Below, one piece after another: positions 39,787-48,989 of a DNA stretch of 64,000 nucleotides. This stretch comes from Actinocorallia longicatena. GTDB taxonomy: Bacteria > Actinomycetota > Actinomycetes > Streptosporangiales > Streptosporangiaceae. Under the pieces are notes generated by a model, which was not told the origin of the DNA, made no database searches, and worked only from the letters and a program-made list of their open reading frames with translations. The stretch lies in contig NZ_BAAAUV010000004.1 in the NCBI RefSeq assembly GCF_039534125.1, positions 124,001 to 188,000 of the forward strand. The letters are read 5' to 3'. A program made the translations under genes and the position numbers. Position 1 is the first letter of the stretch; every line of letters begins with the position of its first letter.

Positions 39787-41429
39787 GCCGTGAACCTGCC
39801 GGGGCCGTGCCCCCCGACGGCGGACAGGTGGGCTCCCCGCGGAGCGGTGACGACGACGAGGGCCATGTCGTCCTGGTGCACGTGGCCGGTCCACTGGGAC
39901 GCCAGCATCTGCACGTGCTCGACCATGGCCTGGCCCGGCATCCCGGCGCACTGTTCCAGGGCGGCGCACAGCCGCTCCTCGCCGTACAGCTCGTCGCCGA
40001 GCGGGCCGCCCTTGGCCTCGGTGACGCCGTCGGTGTAGAGCAGGCAGGACTCACCGGGCGCCAGGACGACCGTGACGGTCTGCGACTTGATCTGGTCGAG
40101 GACGCCGATGAGGGTGCCCTTGCTCTCGACGGTCTCGACCCGGCCGTCGGCCCTGACGATCAGCGGAGAGGGGTGTCCGGCGTTGGTCATGCGCAGCTCC
40201 AGGCTGCCGCCGACGCGGCGCAGCGAGGCCAGGACCAGGGTGACGAAACGGGCGTGGGCATCATCGTTCAGCAGTACCCCGTTGAGGAGGTTCAGCACCA
40301 GGTGATGATCGTCGGCCAGTGGCAGGAGGGCCCGCAGCGTGTTGCGGATCTTGCCGGTGAGCACAGCGGCTTCGAGGCCCTTGCCACAGACGTCGCCGAG
40401 GACGATGAGTGACTCTCCGGCCGCGTCGGCCGCGGGGTGCAGGTCGTAGAAGTCGCCGCCGATCCGCTCGGCGGGCCCGCCCGGCCGGTATCCGGCGGCG
40501 AGCTCGGCGCCCTCGAGGCGGCTCACGCGCGGCGGCAGCAGCTCGCGCATGAGGGTCTGGGTGATGGAGGCCTGCTCGGCGTACAGGCGCGCCGCCGACA
40601 TCGCGGCGCCCGCGCGGGCGGCGAACAGCCGGGCGAAGACCTCCTCGCCCTCGCTGAAGGAGGAGCGGGCGGAGCCGCCGAGCAGCACCAGCGCGCCCGC
40701 GGGGATGCCGTGGCCCGGCAGTGCGGTCACGACCATCGCGCCGATCTGGCCGAGACCGGCGGACGGAAGCCAGGCGGGCGCGGTGGCCGGGTCGATCCAC
40801 CGCGACGGCACGGGCGGGAACCCCTGGAGCGCCTCGGCGAGACCGGGGAGCTCGGCGGGGTCGATCACGAGCTCGTCGCGGACCACGACGCCGTCGGGCC
40901 CGCAGTAGGCGATGGGGTGCTTGCGGCCGGTGGAGGGGGCGATGACCAGGGCGGCCTCGGCGAGGTTCTGGGCGGCCAGCCGGGCCGTCACCCGCATGCA
41001 GCGGTCGAGGTTGAGGGAGGACAGCAGCCGGCTGGAGGCCTCGGCCAGGAAGTCGGTGCGCTCCTGCTGGACGCGCAGGGCGTCGACGGCGAGCCGCCGG
41101 TCGGTGTCGTCGACCAGCCACCACACGACCTCGGAGCCGTCGTCGCCGCGGCTGGCGTGGGCCTCGAAGGTGCGGGCGCCGATGGGGCCGCGGGCCGGCG
41201 GGGAACCGTCGCCGTAGCCCAGGTGCGCCTCGACCAGCCAGCCGGGTGCCGCGTCGGCGAGGGGCATGCCGGGTTCTGCGGATCGCAGGAGAAGCCGTGC
41301 GGCGGGGTTCACCCGTCCCACCGTGCCGTCGGCGCCCACGAGGAGCACCGGATAAGGGGCAGCGTCGATCATGGACGCGGCGGTGGTCGCGGTGCCCTGG
41401 TGATCGTGGCGCTCGGGGGAACTCCTCAT
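39783..41429 (-). CDS. PAS-GAF-PP2C (SpoIIE/RsbU-type) serine phosphatase
   Basis: 548 residues. PAS domain (about 20-110, PYPVLLVGADGTVGRVNPAARLLL), GAF-like domain (about 130-285), then a SpoIIE-type PPM phosphatase (about 320-535) with GGDFYDLHP, VLGDVCGKGLEAA and LLYTDGVTEAKGG giving the metal-binding aspartates. Such enzymes dephosphorylate STAS anti-anti-sigma factors. It heads an operon with the cobalamin-binding protein and a STAS protein (ATGA overlaps), so light, B12 or a PAS/GAF ligand may set sigma-factor release. Confidence 0.92.
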   Translation of the reverse strand: MRSSPERHDHQGTATTAASMIDAAPYPVLLVGADGTVGRVNPAARLLLRSAEPGMPLADAAPGWLVEAHLGYGDGSPPARGPIGARTFEAHASRGDDGSEVVWWLVDDTDRRLAVDALRVQQERTDFLAEASSRLLSSLNLDRCMRVTARLAAQNLAEAALVIAPSTGRKHPIAYCGPDGVVVRDELVIDPAELPGLAEALQGFPPVPSRWIDPATAPAWLPSAGLGQIGAMVVTALPGHGIPAGALVLLGGSARSSFSEGEEVFARLFAARAGAAMSAARLYAEQASITQTLMRELLPPRVSRLEGAELAAGYRPGGPAERIGGDFYDLHPAADAAGESLIVLGDVCGKGLEAAVLTGKIRNTLRALLPLADDHHLVLNLLNGVLLNDDAHARFVTLVLASLRRVGGSLELRMTNAGHPSPLIVRADGRVETVESKGTLIGVLDQIKSQTVTVVLAPGESCLLYTDGVTEAKGGPLGDELYGEERLCAALEQCAGMPGQAMVEHVQMLASQWTGHVHQDDMALVVVTAPRGAHLSAVGGHGPGRFTA

Positions 41430-41525
41430 CTCTCAATTCACTCTACAACCGCCGCGACCGGGCGCCGCGGCCGAAGGACTCACCGGGCACAAACTTCGGG
41501 CCCGGATCTTGTCGTTCCCGGCATC

Positions 41526-41553
41526 TTGCGGGCCTGCCGGCGACCGATAGCCT
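41526..41553 (+). promoter_or_regulatory. Possible fabG-fabI promoter
   Basis: TTGCGG (41526-41531) and TAGCCT (41548-41553) spaced 16 bases, 72 bases before the fabG start. Weak consensus match; called from position and spacing only. Confidence 0.3.
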
Positions 41554-41625
41554 CGTGCCGCGATGTGATGTGAACTACTCGCTTCCTCGTTCCCCTTCCT
41601 TACTCGTCCCACGGAGGTTAGGCGC

Positions 41626-42330
41626 ATGACGCGCTCGGTCCTGGTCACCGGCGGTAACCGCGGCATCGGTCTCGCGATCGCCAGGGAGTTGCAGGCGGCG
41701 GGCGACGCCGTTGCGATCACCTACCGGTCGGGTGAGCCTCCGGAGGGCTTCTTCGCCGTCCAGTGCGACGTCACCAGCATGGCCGAGGTCGACGCGGCCT
41801 TCGCGAAGATCGAGGCCGAGCAGGGGCCGGTCCAGATCGTCGTCGCCAACGCGGGCGTCACCAAGGACACCCTCCTGGCGCTGATGAGCGAGGAGACCTT
41901 CACCTCGGTGATCGACACCAACCTCACCGGCGCCTTCCGGGTCGCCAAGCGGGCGGTGAAGGGGATGATGAAGCTCCGCAAGGGCCGCATCATCCTGATC
42001 TCCTCGGTCGTCGGCCTGTCGGGTTCGGGCGGCCAGGCGAACTACGCGGCGTCCAAGTCGGGCATGGTGGGCCTGGCCCGCTCCCTCGCCCGCGAGCTGG
42101 GCTCCCGCAACATCACGGCGAACGTCGTGGCCCCGGGCTTCGTGAACACCGACATGACCGCGGTGCTCGACGAGAAGCTCCAGGAGACGATCAAGCAGAA
42201 CATCCCGCTGAAGCGGCAGGCCGAGCCGGAGGAGATCGCCAAGGCGGTCCGGTTCCTGGCCAGTGACGACGCGGCGTACATCACCGGGGCGGTCATCCCC
42301 GTCGACGGTGGACTTGGAATGGGACACTAA
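41626..42330 (+). CDS. fabG: 3-oxoacyl-ACP reductase
   Basis: 234 residues, classical SDR: cofactor loop TGGNRGIG (residues 8-15), NAG (VVANAGVTKD), catalytic Ser in ISSVVGL, Tyr-x3-Lys in YAASKSG, and the FabG-typical PGFVNTDMT. Reduces beta-ketoacyl-ACP in the type II fatty-acid cycle. GGAGGT lies eight bases before ATG 41626. It is followed with a one-base overlap (TAATG) by the enoyl reductase gene, the same order as mabA-inhA of mycobacteria. Confidence 0.95.
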   Translation: MTRSVLVTGGNRGIGLAIARELQAAGDAVAITYRSGEPPEGFFAVQCDVTSMAEVDAAFAKIEAEQGPVQIVVANAGVTKDTLLALMSEETFTSVIDTNLTGAFRVAKRAVKGMMKLRKGRIILISSVVGLSGSGGQANYAASKSGMVGLARSLARELGSRNITANVVAPGFVNTDMTAVLDEKLQETIKQNIPLKRQAEPEEIAKAVRFLASDDAAYITGAVIPVDGGLGMGH

Positions 42331-43121
42331 TGGGCATTCTCGAAGGTAAGAACATCCTGGTGACGGGCGTCCTCACCGACGCCTCGATCGCCTTCCAGAT
42401 CGCGAAGATCGCGCAGGAGGAGGGGGCGAACGTCGTGCTGACGGCGTTCCCCCGGCCGACCCTCACGCAGCGGATCGCCAAGAAGCTGCCGTCGGGTCCC
42501 GACAACGTCCCGCTGGTCGTCGAGCTCGACGTGACCAACGAGGAGCACCTCGGCGGACTCGAGGCGCAGCTGCGCGACCACGGCTGGGACCGGATCGACG
42601 GTGTCGTGCACTCCATCGGCTTCGCGCCGCAGGAGGCCCTCGGCGGCAACTTCCTCAGCACCAAGTGGGAGGACGTCGCGACGGCCGTCGAGATCTCGGC
42701 GTTCTCGCTGAAGTCCCTGACGATGGCCTGCCTGCCGATGATGAAGGACGGCGGCTCGGTCGTCGGTCTCACCTTCGACGCGCGCGCGGCCTGGCCGGTC
42801 TATGACTGGATGGGCGTCGCGAAGGCCGGCCTCGAGTCCTGCAACCGCTACCTGGCGCGTTACCTCGGCACCCAGGGCATCCGGTTCAACCTCGTCGCCG
42901 CGGGCCCGATCCGCACGATGGCCGCCAAGTCCATCCCGGGCTTCGAGGGCATCACCGACGGCTGGTCGAAGTCGGCCCCGCTCGGCTGGGACATCACCGA
43001 CGTGGTCCCGACCGCGAAGGCGACCGTCGCCCTGCTGTCGGACTGGTTCCCGGCGACCACCGCGGAGATCATCCATGTCGACGGCGGCGTCCACGCGATG
43101 GGCGGCCAGTTCGACCAGTAG
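42330..43121 (+). CDS. fabI: Enoyl-ACP reductase (FabI/InhA type)
   Basis: 263 residues. Glycine-rich start GKNILVTGVLTDASIAF, SIGFAPQ, active-site Tyr-x6-Lys in YDWMGVAK, and C-terminal ADIIHVDGG-like TAEIIHVDGGVHAMG. The LVTGVLTDASIA start and length fit the InhA/actinobacterial FabI branch. Catalyses the NADH-dependent last reduction of fatty-acid elongation. Translationally coupled to fabG and closed by a strong hairpin. Confidence 0.95.
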   Translation: MGILEGKNILVTGVLTDASIAFQIAKIAQEEGANVVLTAFPRPTLTQRIAKKLPSGPDNVPLVVELDVTNEEHLGGLEAQLRDHGWDRIDGVVHSIGFAPQEALGGNFLSTKWEDVATAVEISAFSLKSLTMACLPMMKDGGSVVGLTFDARAAWPVYDWMGVAKAGLESCNRYLARYLGTQGIRFNLVAAGPIRTMAAKSIPGFEGITDGWSKSAPLGWDITDVVPTAKATVALLSDWFPATTAEIIHVDGGVHAMGGQFDQ

Positions 43122-43132
43122 CACCAGGCACG

Positions 43133-43168
43133 GGAAGGGGCCCGGGAGAGATCTCCCGGGCCCCTTCC
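43133..43168 (+). terminator. Terminator of fabG-fabI
   Basis: A perfect 17-bp stem (43133-43149 with 43152-43168, beginning GGAAGGGGCCCGGGAGA) with a minimal two-base loop. Twelve bases after the fabI stop; no long T-run. It can also act for the convergent gene that ends at 43185. Confidence 0.75.
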
Positions 43169-43184
43169 GCGTTCCGTGCGGATC

Positions 43185-43847
43185 TCAGGTGAGGGCGTCC
43201 AGCGCGGCCTTGCGGCGCAGCCTGGCGCCGATCACGCTGAACTGGAGCATCACGACGCCCGCGGCGGTTCCGGCCCCCACGGACGCCCACAGGGCCGTCC
43301 CGCCGTCCCCGCCGAGCGTGGTCACCGACGACACCGGCACGAGATGGGTCTCGGGCAGCGCGACGGCCTGGGGCGCGGCCGGCCCGGCGACCTCGGGGGT
43401 CTCGGGCAGGACGACGGTCGAGGGGGTGTCCGAGGGAAGCCGCTTGAAGCCGTTCACCTTGGTCAGCGGCACCGTGTAGCGCGACGTGCCCTGCGGCACC
43501 GACGGCGGCGGGGCCTGGACCGCGGGCGGAGCCGGCTTCGCCTTCTTCTTGGGCGGGGCCTTCTTCGCCGGTTCCGGCTCCTTCTTGCCGTCGTCCTTGT
43601 TCTTGTTCGTCAGCTCGTCGATCTTCTTCTTGATGTCGTCGGCCTTGTTCCGCACCTGGCAGACGATGTTGTTCCAGGTGGTGACCGGGTCCGTGCCCTT
43701 GGGACAGGTCTTCGGCTTGCCTTCGGCGGGCGCCGCCGTCGCCGGCACCGCCGCCCCGAACACCATGAACGCGCTGGCCGAGACGGCGAGCGCTGCCGGG
43801 CCGAGCCGGTGGAAGCGTCTGCGGCGGGGGGCTCGATGGCGGGACAT
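43185..43847 (-). CDS. Secreted, membrane-anchored Lys/Pro-rich protein
   Basis: 220 residues. Arg-rich signal peptide (MSRHRAPRRRRFHRLGPAALAVSAS... cleaved near ATAA), a mature region with two Cys (KTCPKGTD, NIVCQVRNK), a charged KADDIKKKIDELTNKNKDDGKK helix, a Pro/Lys-rich spacer, and a single C-terminal TM helix with a basic tail (GARLRRKAALDAL). No LPxTG. Not assigned to a family; looks like an envelope-spanning anchored protein. GAGGAGG precedes ATG 43847. Confidence 0.75.
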   Translation of the reverse strand: MSRHRAPRRRRFHRLGPAALAVSASAFMVFGAAVPATAAPAEGKPKTCPKGTDPVTTWNNIVCQVRNKADDIKKKIDELTNKNKDDGKKEPEPAKKAPPKKKAKPAPPAVQAPPPSVPQGTSRYTVPLTKVNGFKRLPSDTPSTVVLPETPEVAGPAAPQAVALPETHLVPVSSVTTLGGDGGTALWASVGAGTAAGVVMLQFSVIGARLRRKAALDALT

Positions 43848-43960
43848 GGGCCTCCTCAGAGTCCTGGGGGGTTATTGACTCTCCGTCTTGTCTAACGGAT
43901 CAGGGGGGCCCAAGTCACCCCCTGCCTCCAGAATTCCGTTCTAATCCGGGGATTTCCCGG

Positions 43961-45529
43961 TCAGCGCAGCAGTCCGGCGAGGCGGGTGCGGCGCACGACA
44001 GGCGCCTGCGCGGCGATCGCGTCGGGCAGGGCGGGGCCCGCGGCCGTCACCACGGACAGGTGGCGGCGCGCCCGGGTGAAGGCCGTCAGGGCGAGCGGCT
44101 GGGTGAGGGCGTCGGCGGTGGGGAACACGGCGATGACGGCGGGCCAGCGGGTGCCGACGGCCTGCTGCACGGGGATGGCCCAGCCGTGGCGCAGCCGCGG
44201 CAGATGGGCGGCGGGCACCTTGACGGCGCCGGCGGGCGAGTCGAAGGTCAGGCCGTCCGCTGCGGCGGCCGTCACGGTTCCGGTCTCGCCCGCGGGGGCG
44301 CCGGGCAGGGGCACGGCGACGAGCACGCGGTCGCCGACGTCGAAGCCGCCGCACGCGCCGGGACCGGGGTTGAGCCTGGCCTTCAGCGCCGTGTTGAGCG
44401 CGGCGGTCCCCTGGAGGGCGGGGGTGAGGACCTGGACGTCGGAGGTCGGGATGCCGAGGGCCCGCGGGATCGAGTCGGCGAGCAGCTGGGACAGGCGGTG
44501 GGCGGCCTCGCGCCCGTCGGCGACGGGGACGATGACGACCTCGTGGCCGGGCGCGTCGACCTCGGTCCACGCGCCGATCCTGACCTCCTCGACGAAGTGG
44601 GCGAGGGGGTCGTCGTCGGGCGGGAACTCGGTGACGGGGATGGTGCCGGAGTCGATCAGGTCGGCGAGGACCCGTCCGGGCCGGTGCGAGGCCAGCCCGC
44701 CGGGGTCCCCGATCAGCAGGAGGTGGGTTCCGTCGGGGCAGGCCTCGATGAGCGCGGCGGCGGCCTCGACGTCGAGGGCCTCGGCTCCGGCGACGACGAC
44801 CAGGCCGGCCTCCAGCGGGAACTCCGGTCCCCGGGCGAAGCCGCCCTCGCGCGCGCCGAGCAGGGCGTGCAGGCTGACCGCGCCCGGGAACTCCAAGGCG
44901 GCGGCGGCCGTGGCGGTCGCGACGGCGACGGCGAGCCCCGGAGCGGCGGCGAGCTCGGCGACGAGGTCGGCGGCCGGCCCCACGGCGATGCTGACGCCGT
45001 GGAAGACGGCCTGGCGGGCGGCCTCGTGGACCATCGGGATCTCCAGCGGGGGAGCGGCCTGGAGCCGCTGCACGCCCTCGGCGACGGCCTTCTCGGCGCG
45101 CGCGTAGCGGGCGAGGGCCAGCCACTCCTCCTCGTCGGGGAGCTCGTCGGCGTCCTCGGGGACGTCGGGCTCGACCATGACGAGCACCACGGAGCCGTCC
45201 TCGATCGCGGCGTTGATCGCGGCGACCGGATCGGCGATCCGCATCCGCTTCAGGGCCTCGACGACCTCGGCGCCGGGAAGCGCGGTGTCGCCGTCGCGGG
45301 CGGCGATCCCCAGCAGATGGCCGACCAGGGCGCGGCCGCGCCTGGGATCCTGCGGATTGGCGTTCGGGAGCAGCGCCTTGGCGAGGTGGTCGGCCTGCTC
45401 GGGCTGGATCCCCGGCACCTTGAGCAGGTCCCAGGGGTCGGCGAGCAGCAGCGTGTTCGCGTCGTCGCCGAGGTAGGCGCGGGCGCGGGCGGCGATGGCG
45501 TCGGGCAGGAGGGTGAAGGCGTCAGACAT
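43961..45529 (-). CDS. RecD2-like helicase homologue with degenerate ATPase motifs
   Basis: 522 residues resembling RecD2/AAA_30 helicases: helix-hairpin-helix-like N-terminus (DPWDLLKVPGIQPEQADHLA), later LLLIGDPGGLASHRPGRVLADLIDSG, and the C-terminal UvrD_C_2 block ALTAFTRARRHLSVV. However, the Walker A loop position (about residue 180) reads SIAVGPAADLVAEL with no GxGKT, and the Walker B/DEAS position (about 246) reads VVVAGAEALD. It is probably an ATPase-dead DNA-binding or scaffold protein. The start overlaps the aldo/keto reductase gene by eight bases. Confidence 0.78.
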   Translation of the reverse strand: MSDAFTLLPDAIAARARAYLGDDANTLLLADPWDLLKVPGIQPEQADHLAKALLPNANPQDPRRGRALVGHLLGIAARDGDTALPGAEVVEALKRMRIADPVAAINAAIEDGSVVLVMVEPDVPEDADELPDEEEWLALARYARAEKAVAEGVQRLQAAPPLEIPMVHEAARQAVFHGVSIAVGPAADLVAELAAAPGLAVAVATATAAAALEFPGAVSLHALLGAREGGFARGPEFPLEAGLVVVAGAEALDVEAAAALIEACPDGTHLLLIGDPGGLASHRPGRVLADLIDSGTIPVTEFPPDDDPLAHFVEEVRIGAWTEVDAPGHEVVIVPVADGREAAHRLSQLLADSIPRALGIPTSDVQVLTPALQGTAALNTALKARLNPGPGACGGFDVGDRVLVAVPLPGAPAGETGTVTAAAADGLTFDSPAGAVKVPAAHLPRLRHGWAIPVQQAVGTRWPAVIAVFPTADALTQPLALTAFTRARRHLSVVTAAGPALPDAIAAQAPVVRRTRLAGLLR

Positions 45530-46457
45530 CGGATACGTCGTCCAGAGCGTCGCGGATCTCGTCGGGCAGGGTCAGGTCGTCGGCCAGGAGCACGGCGCGC
45601 AACTGGGCCGTGGTGCGGGCGCCGACCAGGGCGGAGGCGACCGCCGGCTGGTCGCGGACCCAGGCCAGGGCGACCGCGAGCGGAGTCACGCCGAGACCGT
45701 CGGCGGCGGTGGCCACCGACTCGACGATGCGGGAGCTCTGCTCGCCCAGATACGGTGCCACGAACTCCTCCAGCCGGTCGCGCGCCGCGCGGGAATCGGC
45801 GGGGATCCCGGTCCGGTATTTGCCCGTGAGGACTCCGCGGCCGAGCGGAGACCAGGCCAAGACGGACGTTCCGGAGTCGAGGGCGGCCGGGACGGTCTCG
45901 CGTTCGGCCTCGCGTTGCAGCAGCGAGTACTCGATCTGGTCGGAGACGATCGGGCAGCGTCCGGGCCAGGCGCGCTGCCAGGTCGCGGCGGTCGCGAGCT
46001 GCCAGCCGCCGTAGTTGGAGACGCCGACGTAGCGGGTCCGGCCGGAGGCGACCGCCTCGTCGAGGGCGGCGAGGGTCTCCTCGTACGGTGTCGCGGGGTC
46101 GTGGGCGTGGACCTGCCACAGGTCGACGTGGTCGACGCCGAGCCGGTCGAGGGAGCGGTCGAGGGCCGCGAGCAGATGGCGCCTGGAGGCGTCGTAGCCG
46201 CGCGGGGTGAGGCCCGCCTTCGTGGCGACCACGAGGTCGTCGCGGTCGACCAGCGAACGCAGCAGCTGGCCGAGGATCCGCTCGCTGACCCCGTCCGCGT
46301 ACACGTCGGCCGTGTCGACGAGCGTGCCGCCCGCCTCGACGAACGCCGCGAGCTGCGACGCAGCCTCGTTCGGGTCCGTCCCGTCCCCCCATGTCATGGT
46401 GCCGAGACCCAGCCGCGACACCATGAGCCCGCTCCGCCCGAGCTGACGCTGCTCCAT
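45522..46457 (-). CDS. Aldo/keto reductase
   Basis: 311 residues of the AKR fold: LGLGTMTWG near the N-terminus, catalytic tetrad Asp (DTADVYADG, Tyr), Lys (VVATKAGL) and His (WQVHAHDP), plus the NADPH-binding end region (SALVGARTTAQL). Resembles the AKR11/AKR13-type general oxidoreductases and KCh beta-like proteins; substrate unknown. Upstream of the RecD2-like gene on the same strand, overlapping it. Confidence 0.9.
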   Translation of the reverse strand: MEQRQLGRSGLMVSRLGLGTMTWGDGTDPNEAASQLAAFVEAGGTLVDTADVYADGVSERILGQLLRSLVDRDDLVVATKAGLTPRGYDASRRHLLAALDRSLDRLGVDHVDLWQVHAHDPATPYEETLAALDEAVASGRTRYVGVSNYGGWQLATAATWQRAWPGRCPIVSDQIEYSLLQREAERETVPAALDSGTSVLAWSPLGRGVLTGKYRTGIPADSRAARDRLEEFVAPYLGEQSSRIVESVATAADGLGVTPLAVALAWVRDQPAVASALVGARTTAQLRAVLLADDLTLPDEIRDALDDVSDV

Positions 46458-46538
46458 AAGGACCCGAGCCTAGGGCATGTCCGCAGGCCACTACGCTCTC
46501 TGATGCAGATCAATCGGGACAAGAAGGGCATGTGGGTC

Positions 46539-47384
46539 GTGAGCGACGGGATGGGCATAGTTGAGGCCACCGTGCTGGGGGTGGTCCAGGGGCTGACGGA
46601 GTTCCTGCCGATCTCGAGCTCGGCGCACCTGCTGATCGTGCCGAGCGTCGCGCACGACCTGGGCGCCGAGTCCTGGACGAAGGACCCCGGCGCGGCCTTC
46701 ACCGCCATCATCCAGCTCGGCACGATGGCCGCGGTGATCCTCTACTTCCGTAAGGACATCGCCGACATCGTCCGGACCTGGACGCGGAGCCTGTTCGACA
46801 GGAGCCTGCGCTCTCACCCCGACGCCCGGATGGGCTGGTACATCGGCCTTGGAACGATCCCCATCTCCCTGGTGGGGCTGCTGTTCAAGGACCTCATCGA
46901 GGGCCCGGCCCGCAATCTGTGGATCAACGCGACGGTCCTCATCGTCATGGGCCTGGTGCTGATGGTCGCCGAATGGGCGGGCAGCCAGGAGCGCGAGGTC
47001 AGGGATCTGACGCTGCGTGACGGGCTGATCGTCGGCGGCTTCCAGGCGCTGGCCCTGGTGCCCGGCTCCTCGCGTTCGGGATCGACGATGACGGGCGCGC
47101 TGTTCCTCGGCTACACGCGGGAGGCCGCCGCGCGGTACTCCTTCCTGCTGTCGATCCCCGCGGTCGTGCTGTCCGGGGCGTTCGAGCTGCGGCACGTGTC
47201 CGAGGGCGGGCTCCCGGTGCAGGGGACGGTCATCGCGACGGTCGTCTCGTTCGTGGTCGGCTACGCCTCGATCGCCTGGCTGCTGAAGTTCCTGGTGAAG
47301 CACTCGACGGCGGTCTTCGTTTACTACCGGGTGATCCTCGGCGGGATCCTGCTCGGCCTCCTGTCCTCCGGAGCGATCACGTGA
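46539..47384 (+). CDS. uppP: Undecaprenyl-diphosphatase (UppP/BacA)
   Basis: About 281 residues with both UppP active-site motifs: QGLTEFLPISSSAHL near the start and PGSSRSGSTMTGALFLG later, and about eight TM helices. It recycles the lipid carrier of cell-wall synthesis and gives bacitracin tolerance. The true start is uncertain: ATG 46503, ATG 46530, GTG 46539 and ATG 46551 are in frame; GTG 46539 has AAGAAGGG ten bases upstream, and family alignment favours 46539 or 46551. Confidence 0.93.
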   Translation: MSDGMGIVEATVLGVVQGLTEFLPISSSAHLLIVPSVAHDLGAESWTKDPGAAFTAIIQLGTMAAVILYFRKDIADIVRTWTRSLFDRSLRSHPDARMGWYIGLGTIPISLVGLLFKDLIEGPARNLWINATVLIVMGLVLMVAEWAGSQEREVRDLTLRDGLIVGGFQALALVPGSSRSGSTMTGALFLGYTREAAARYSFLLSIPAVVLSGAFELRHVSEGGLPVQGTVIATVVSFVVGYASIAWLLKFLVKHSTAVFVYYRVILGGILLGLLSSGAIT

Positions 47385-48034
47385 GGCCTGTCACTGGGAG
47401 CGGTGCGCAGGCTATCGTTCCGCCCGTGGACGATTCGGAGCTCCAGACCGGCCCCGGTTCCGGCGATCCCGCCTCTGGCGACCCGAGTGCCAGCGATCCC
47501 GGCTTCTTCTCCTCGCTCGGCTCGGGGTCCATGCTCGGCCAGCTGCGGCTGACGTTCCTGGCCCTGATGCCGATGCCGGTCCTGGTGGCGGCGATGTCGC
47601 CGTTCATCGTCCGGATCGAGACCCACCATCTCGACGCGCCACCCGTGTGGGCGGAGGCCGCGGTGATCGCGCTGGCCCTGGCGGTCCTGCTGGTCGTGCG
47701 GCGGCTGCCGCCGCCGCTGTCGCCGGACCTGGCGCCCGACCGGGTGGCCGCGGCGGCGTCGAGCTCGTTCCGCGCGACGCTGTTCCTGCGGTTCGCGATG
47801 ACCGAGGCGGTGGTCCTGGCCGGCCTGCCGCTGTCGATGGTCTCCGACAGCCTCGTGCCGATGACGGTCGCGTTCGGGCTCGGCTTCCCGCTGATGCTCG
47901 CCCTGTCGCTGCCCACCCGCGGCACGATCGAGCGCATCAGGGAACGGCTGGAGCACAACGGCCTGACCACGGACCTGTGGGCGACCCTGCTCGGCCCGTT
48001 CCCCGGACGCGCTAAAGCCAGCCCGACTTCTTGA
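47381..48034 (+). CDS. Four-TM membrane protein of unknown function
   Basis: Up to 217 residues. A disordered Gly/Ser/Asp-rich N-terminus, then four hydrophobic helices (starting LRLTFLALMPMPVLVAA, VWAEAAVIALALAVLLVV, LFLRFAMTEAVVLAG and VPMTVAFGLGFPLMLALSL). GTG 47381 overlaps the uppP stop (GTGA); GTG 47426, preceded by TATCGT, is an alternative and could be leaderless. No family recognised. Convergent with corA, overlapping its end by 23 bases. Confidence 0.75.
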   Translation: MRPVTGSGAQAIVPPVDDSELQTGPGSGDPASGDPSASDPGFFSSLGSGSMLGQLRLTFLALMPMPVLVAAMSPFIVRIETHHLDAPPVWAEAAVIALALAVLLVVRRLPPPLSPDLAPDRVAAAASSSFRATLFLRFAMTEAVVLAGLPLSMVSDSLVPMTVAFGLGFPLMLALSLPTRGTIERIRERLEHNGLTTDLWATLLGPFPGRAKASPTS

Positions 48035-48989
48035 GCTTGCGGTACAGCAGGAAGCATCCGGTGCCCATGAACGTCAGGATCAGCGGGTAGCCGTAGGTCC
48101 AGCGGAGCTCGGGCATGTGGGAGAAGTTCATGCCGTAGATCCCGGCGATCGCGGTCGGGATCGCCAGGATCGCCGCCCACGCCGAGATCTTGCGGACGTC
48201 CTCGTTCTGCTGCTTGCCGAGCAGGGCCAGATGGGCGGTGAGGACGTTGGTGACGAGCTCGTTGTGGGCGTCGATCTGCTGGTCGGCGCGGAGCAGGTGG
48301 TCGAGGACGTTGCGGAAGCGGTCCTCGGTCTTCGCGCAGAGCGCCACCCGCCCCTTGACGATCTCCTGGACGACGGGGATCAGCGGGTCCTCGGCGGTCC
48401 TGAACTCGAGGATCTCGCGCTTGAGCGTGTAGATGTCCTCGGTGACGTCGTCGCGGCCGCGGGTGAAGATGCGGCGTTCGAGGTCGATGATGTCGGCCTC
48501 GATGTCGTGGGCGATCCGGTCGTAGGAGTCGACGATGTCGTCGCACACGGAGTAGAGGACGGCGCCGGTTCCGGAGGCCAGCAGCGCGTGGTCGGCCTCG
48601 AGGCGCCGGCGCACCTCGCGCAGCGGGTTGGCCTTGCCGTGCCGGACGGTGATCACGAAGTCCTTGCCGACGAAGAGCATGATCTCGCCGAGCTCGATGG
48701 CCGTGGGACGGGTGTAGGTCACGGTCTTCAGCACGACGAACACGGTGTCGCCGTAGTGTTCCAGCTTGGGCCGCTGGTGGCCGTTGGCGGCGTCCTCGAT
48801 GGCCAGCGGGTGCAGCCGCAGTTCCTTCTTGACCTCGTCGAACTCCTCCGCGGACGGTTCGTGCAGGCCGATCCACAGGAAGGCGTCACCGTCGGATCTG
48901 GCGGTCGTCAGCGCCTCGCTGATGCCGCCGTCGACGTCCTCGCGGAAGCCGTTCCGATAAATGGCGCAGTCGATAATCACGTCCGCCAT
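48012..48989 (-). CDS. corA: CorA-family magnesium/divalent-cation channel
   Basis: 325 residues. Long cytoplasmic domain, then two C-terminal TM helices joined by the diagnostic YGMNFSHMPE loop (GMN motif) and a basic tail (YRKLKKSGWL). Forms a pentameric Mg2+ (or Co2+/Ni2+) uptake channel. ATG 48989 is the homology start; the frame is open further. Its start is only 22 bases from that of the divergent histidine-phosphatase gene. Confidence 0.93.
   Translation of the reverse strand: MADVIIDCAIYRNGFREDVDGGISEALTTARSDGDAFLWIGLHEPSAEEFDEVKKELRLHPLAIEDAANGHQRPKLEHYGDTVFVVLKTVTYTRPTAIELGEIMLFVGKDFVITVRHGKANPLREVRRRLEADHALLASGTGAVLYSVCDDIVDSYDRIAHDIEADIIDLERRIFTRGRDDVTEDIYTLKREILEFRTAEDPLIPVVQEIVKGRVALCAKTEDRFRNVLDHLLRADQQIDAHNELVTNVLTAHLALLGKQQNEDVRKISAWAAILAIPTAIAGIYGMNFSHMPELRWTYGYPLILTFMGTGCFLLYRKLKKSGWL

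Noticed and set aside
45495..46502. Long N-terminal extension of UppP
   Set aside because: It is antisense to the aldo/keto reductase; the UppP motif starts immediately after 46551.
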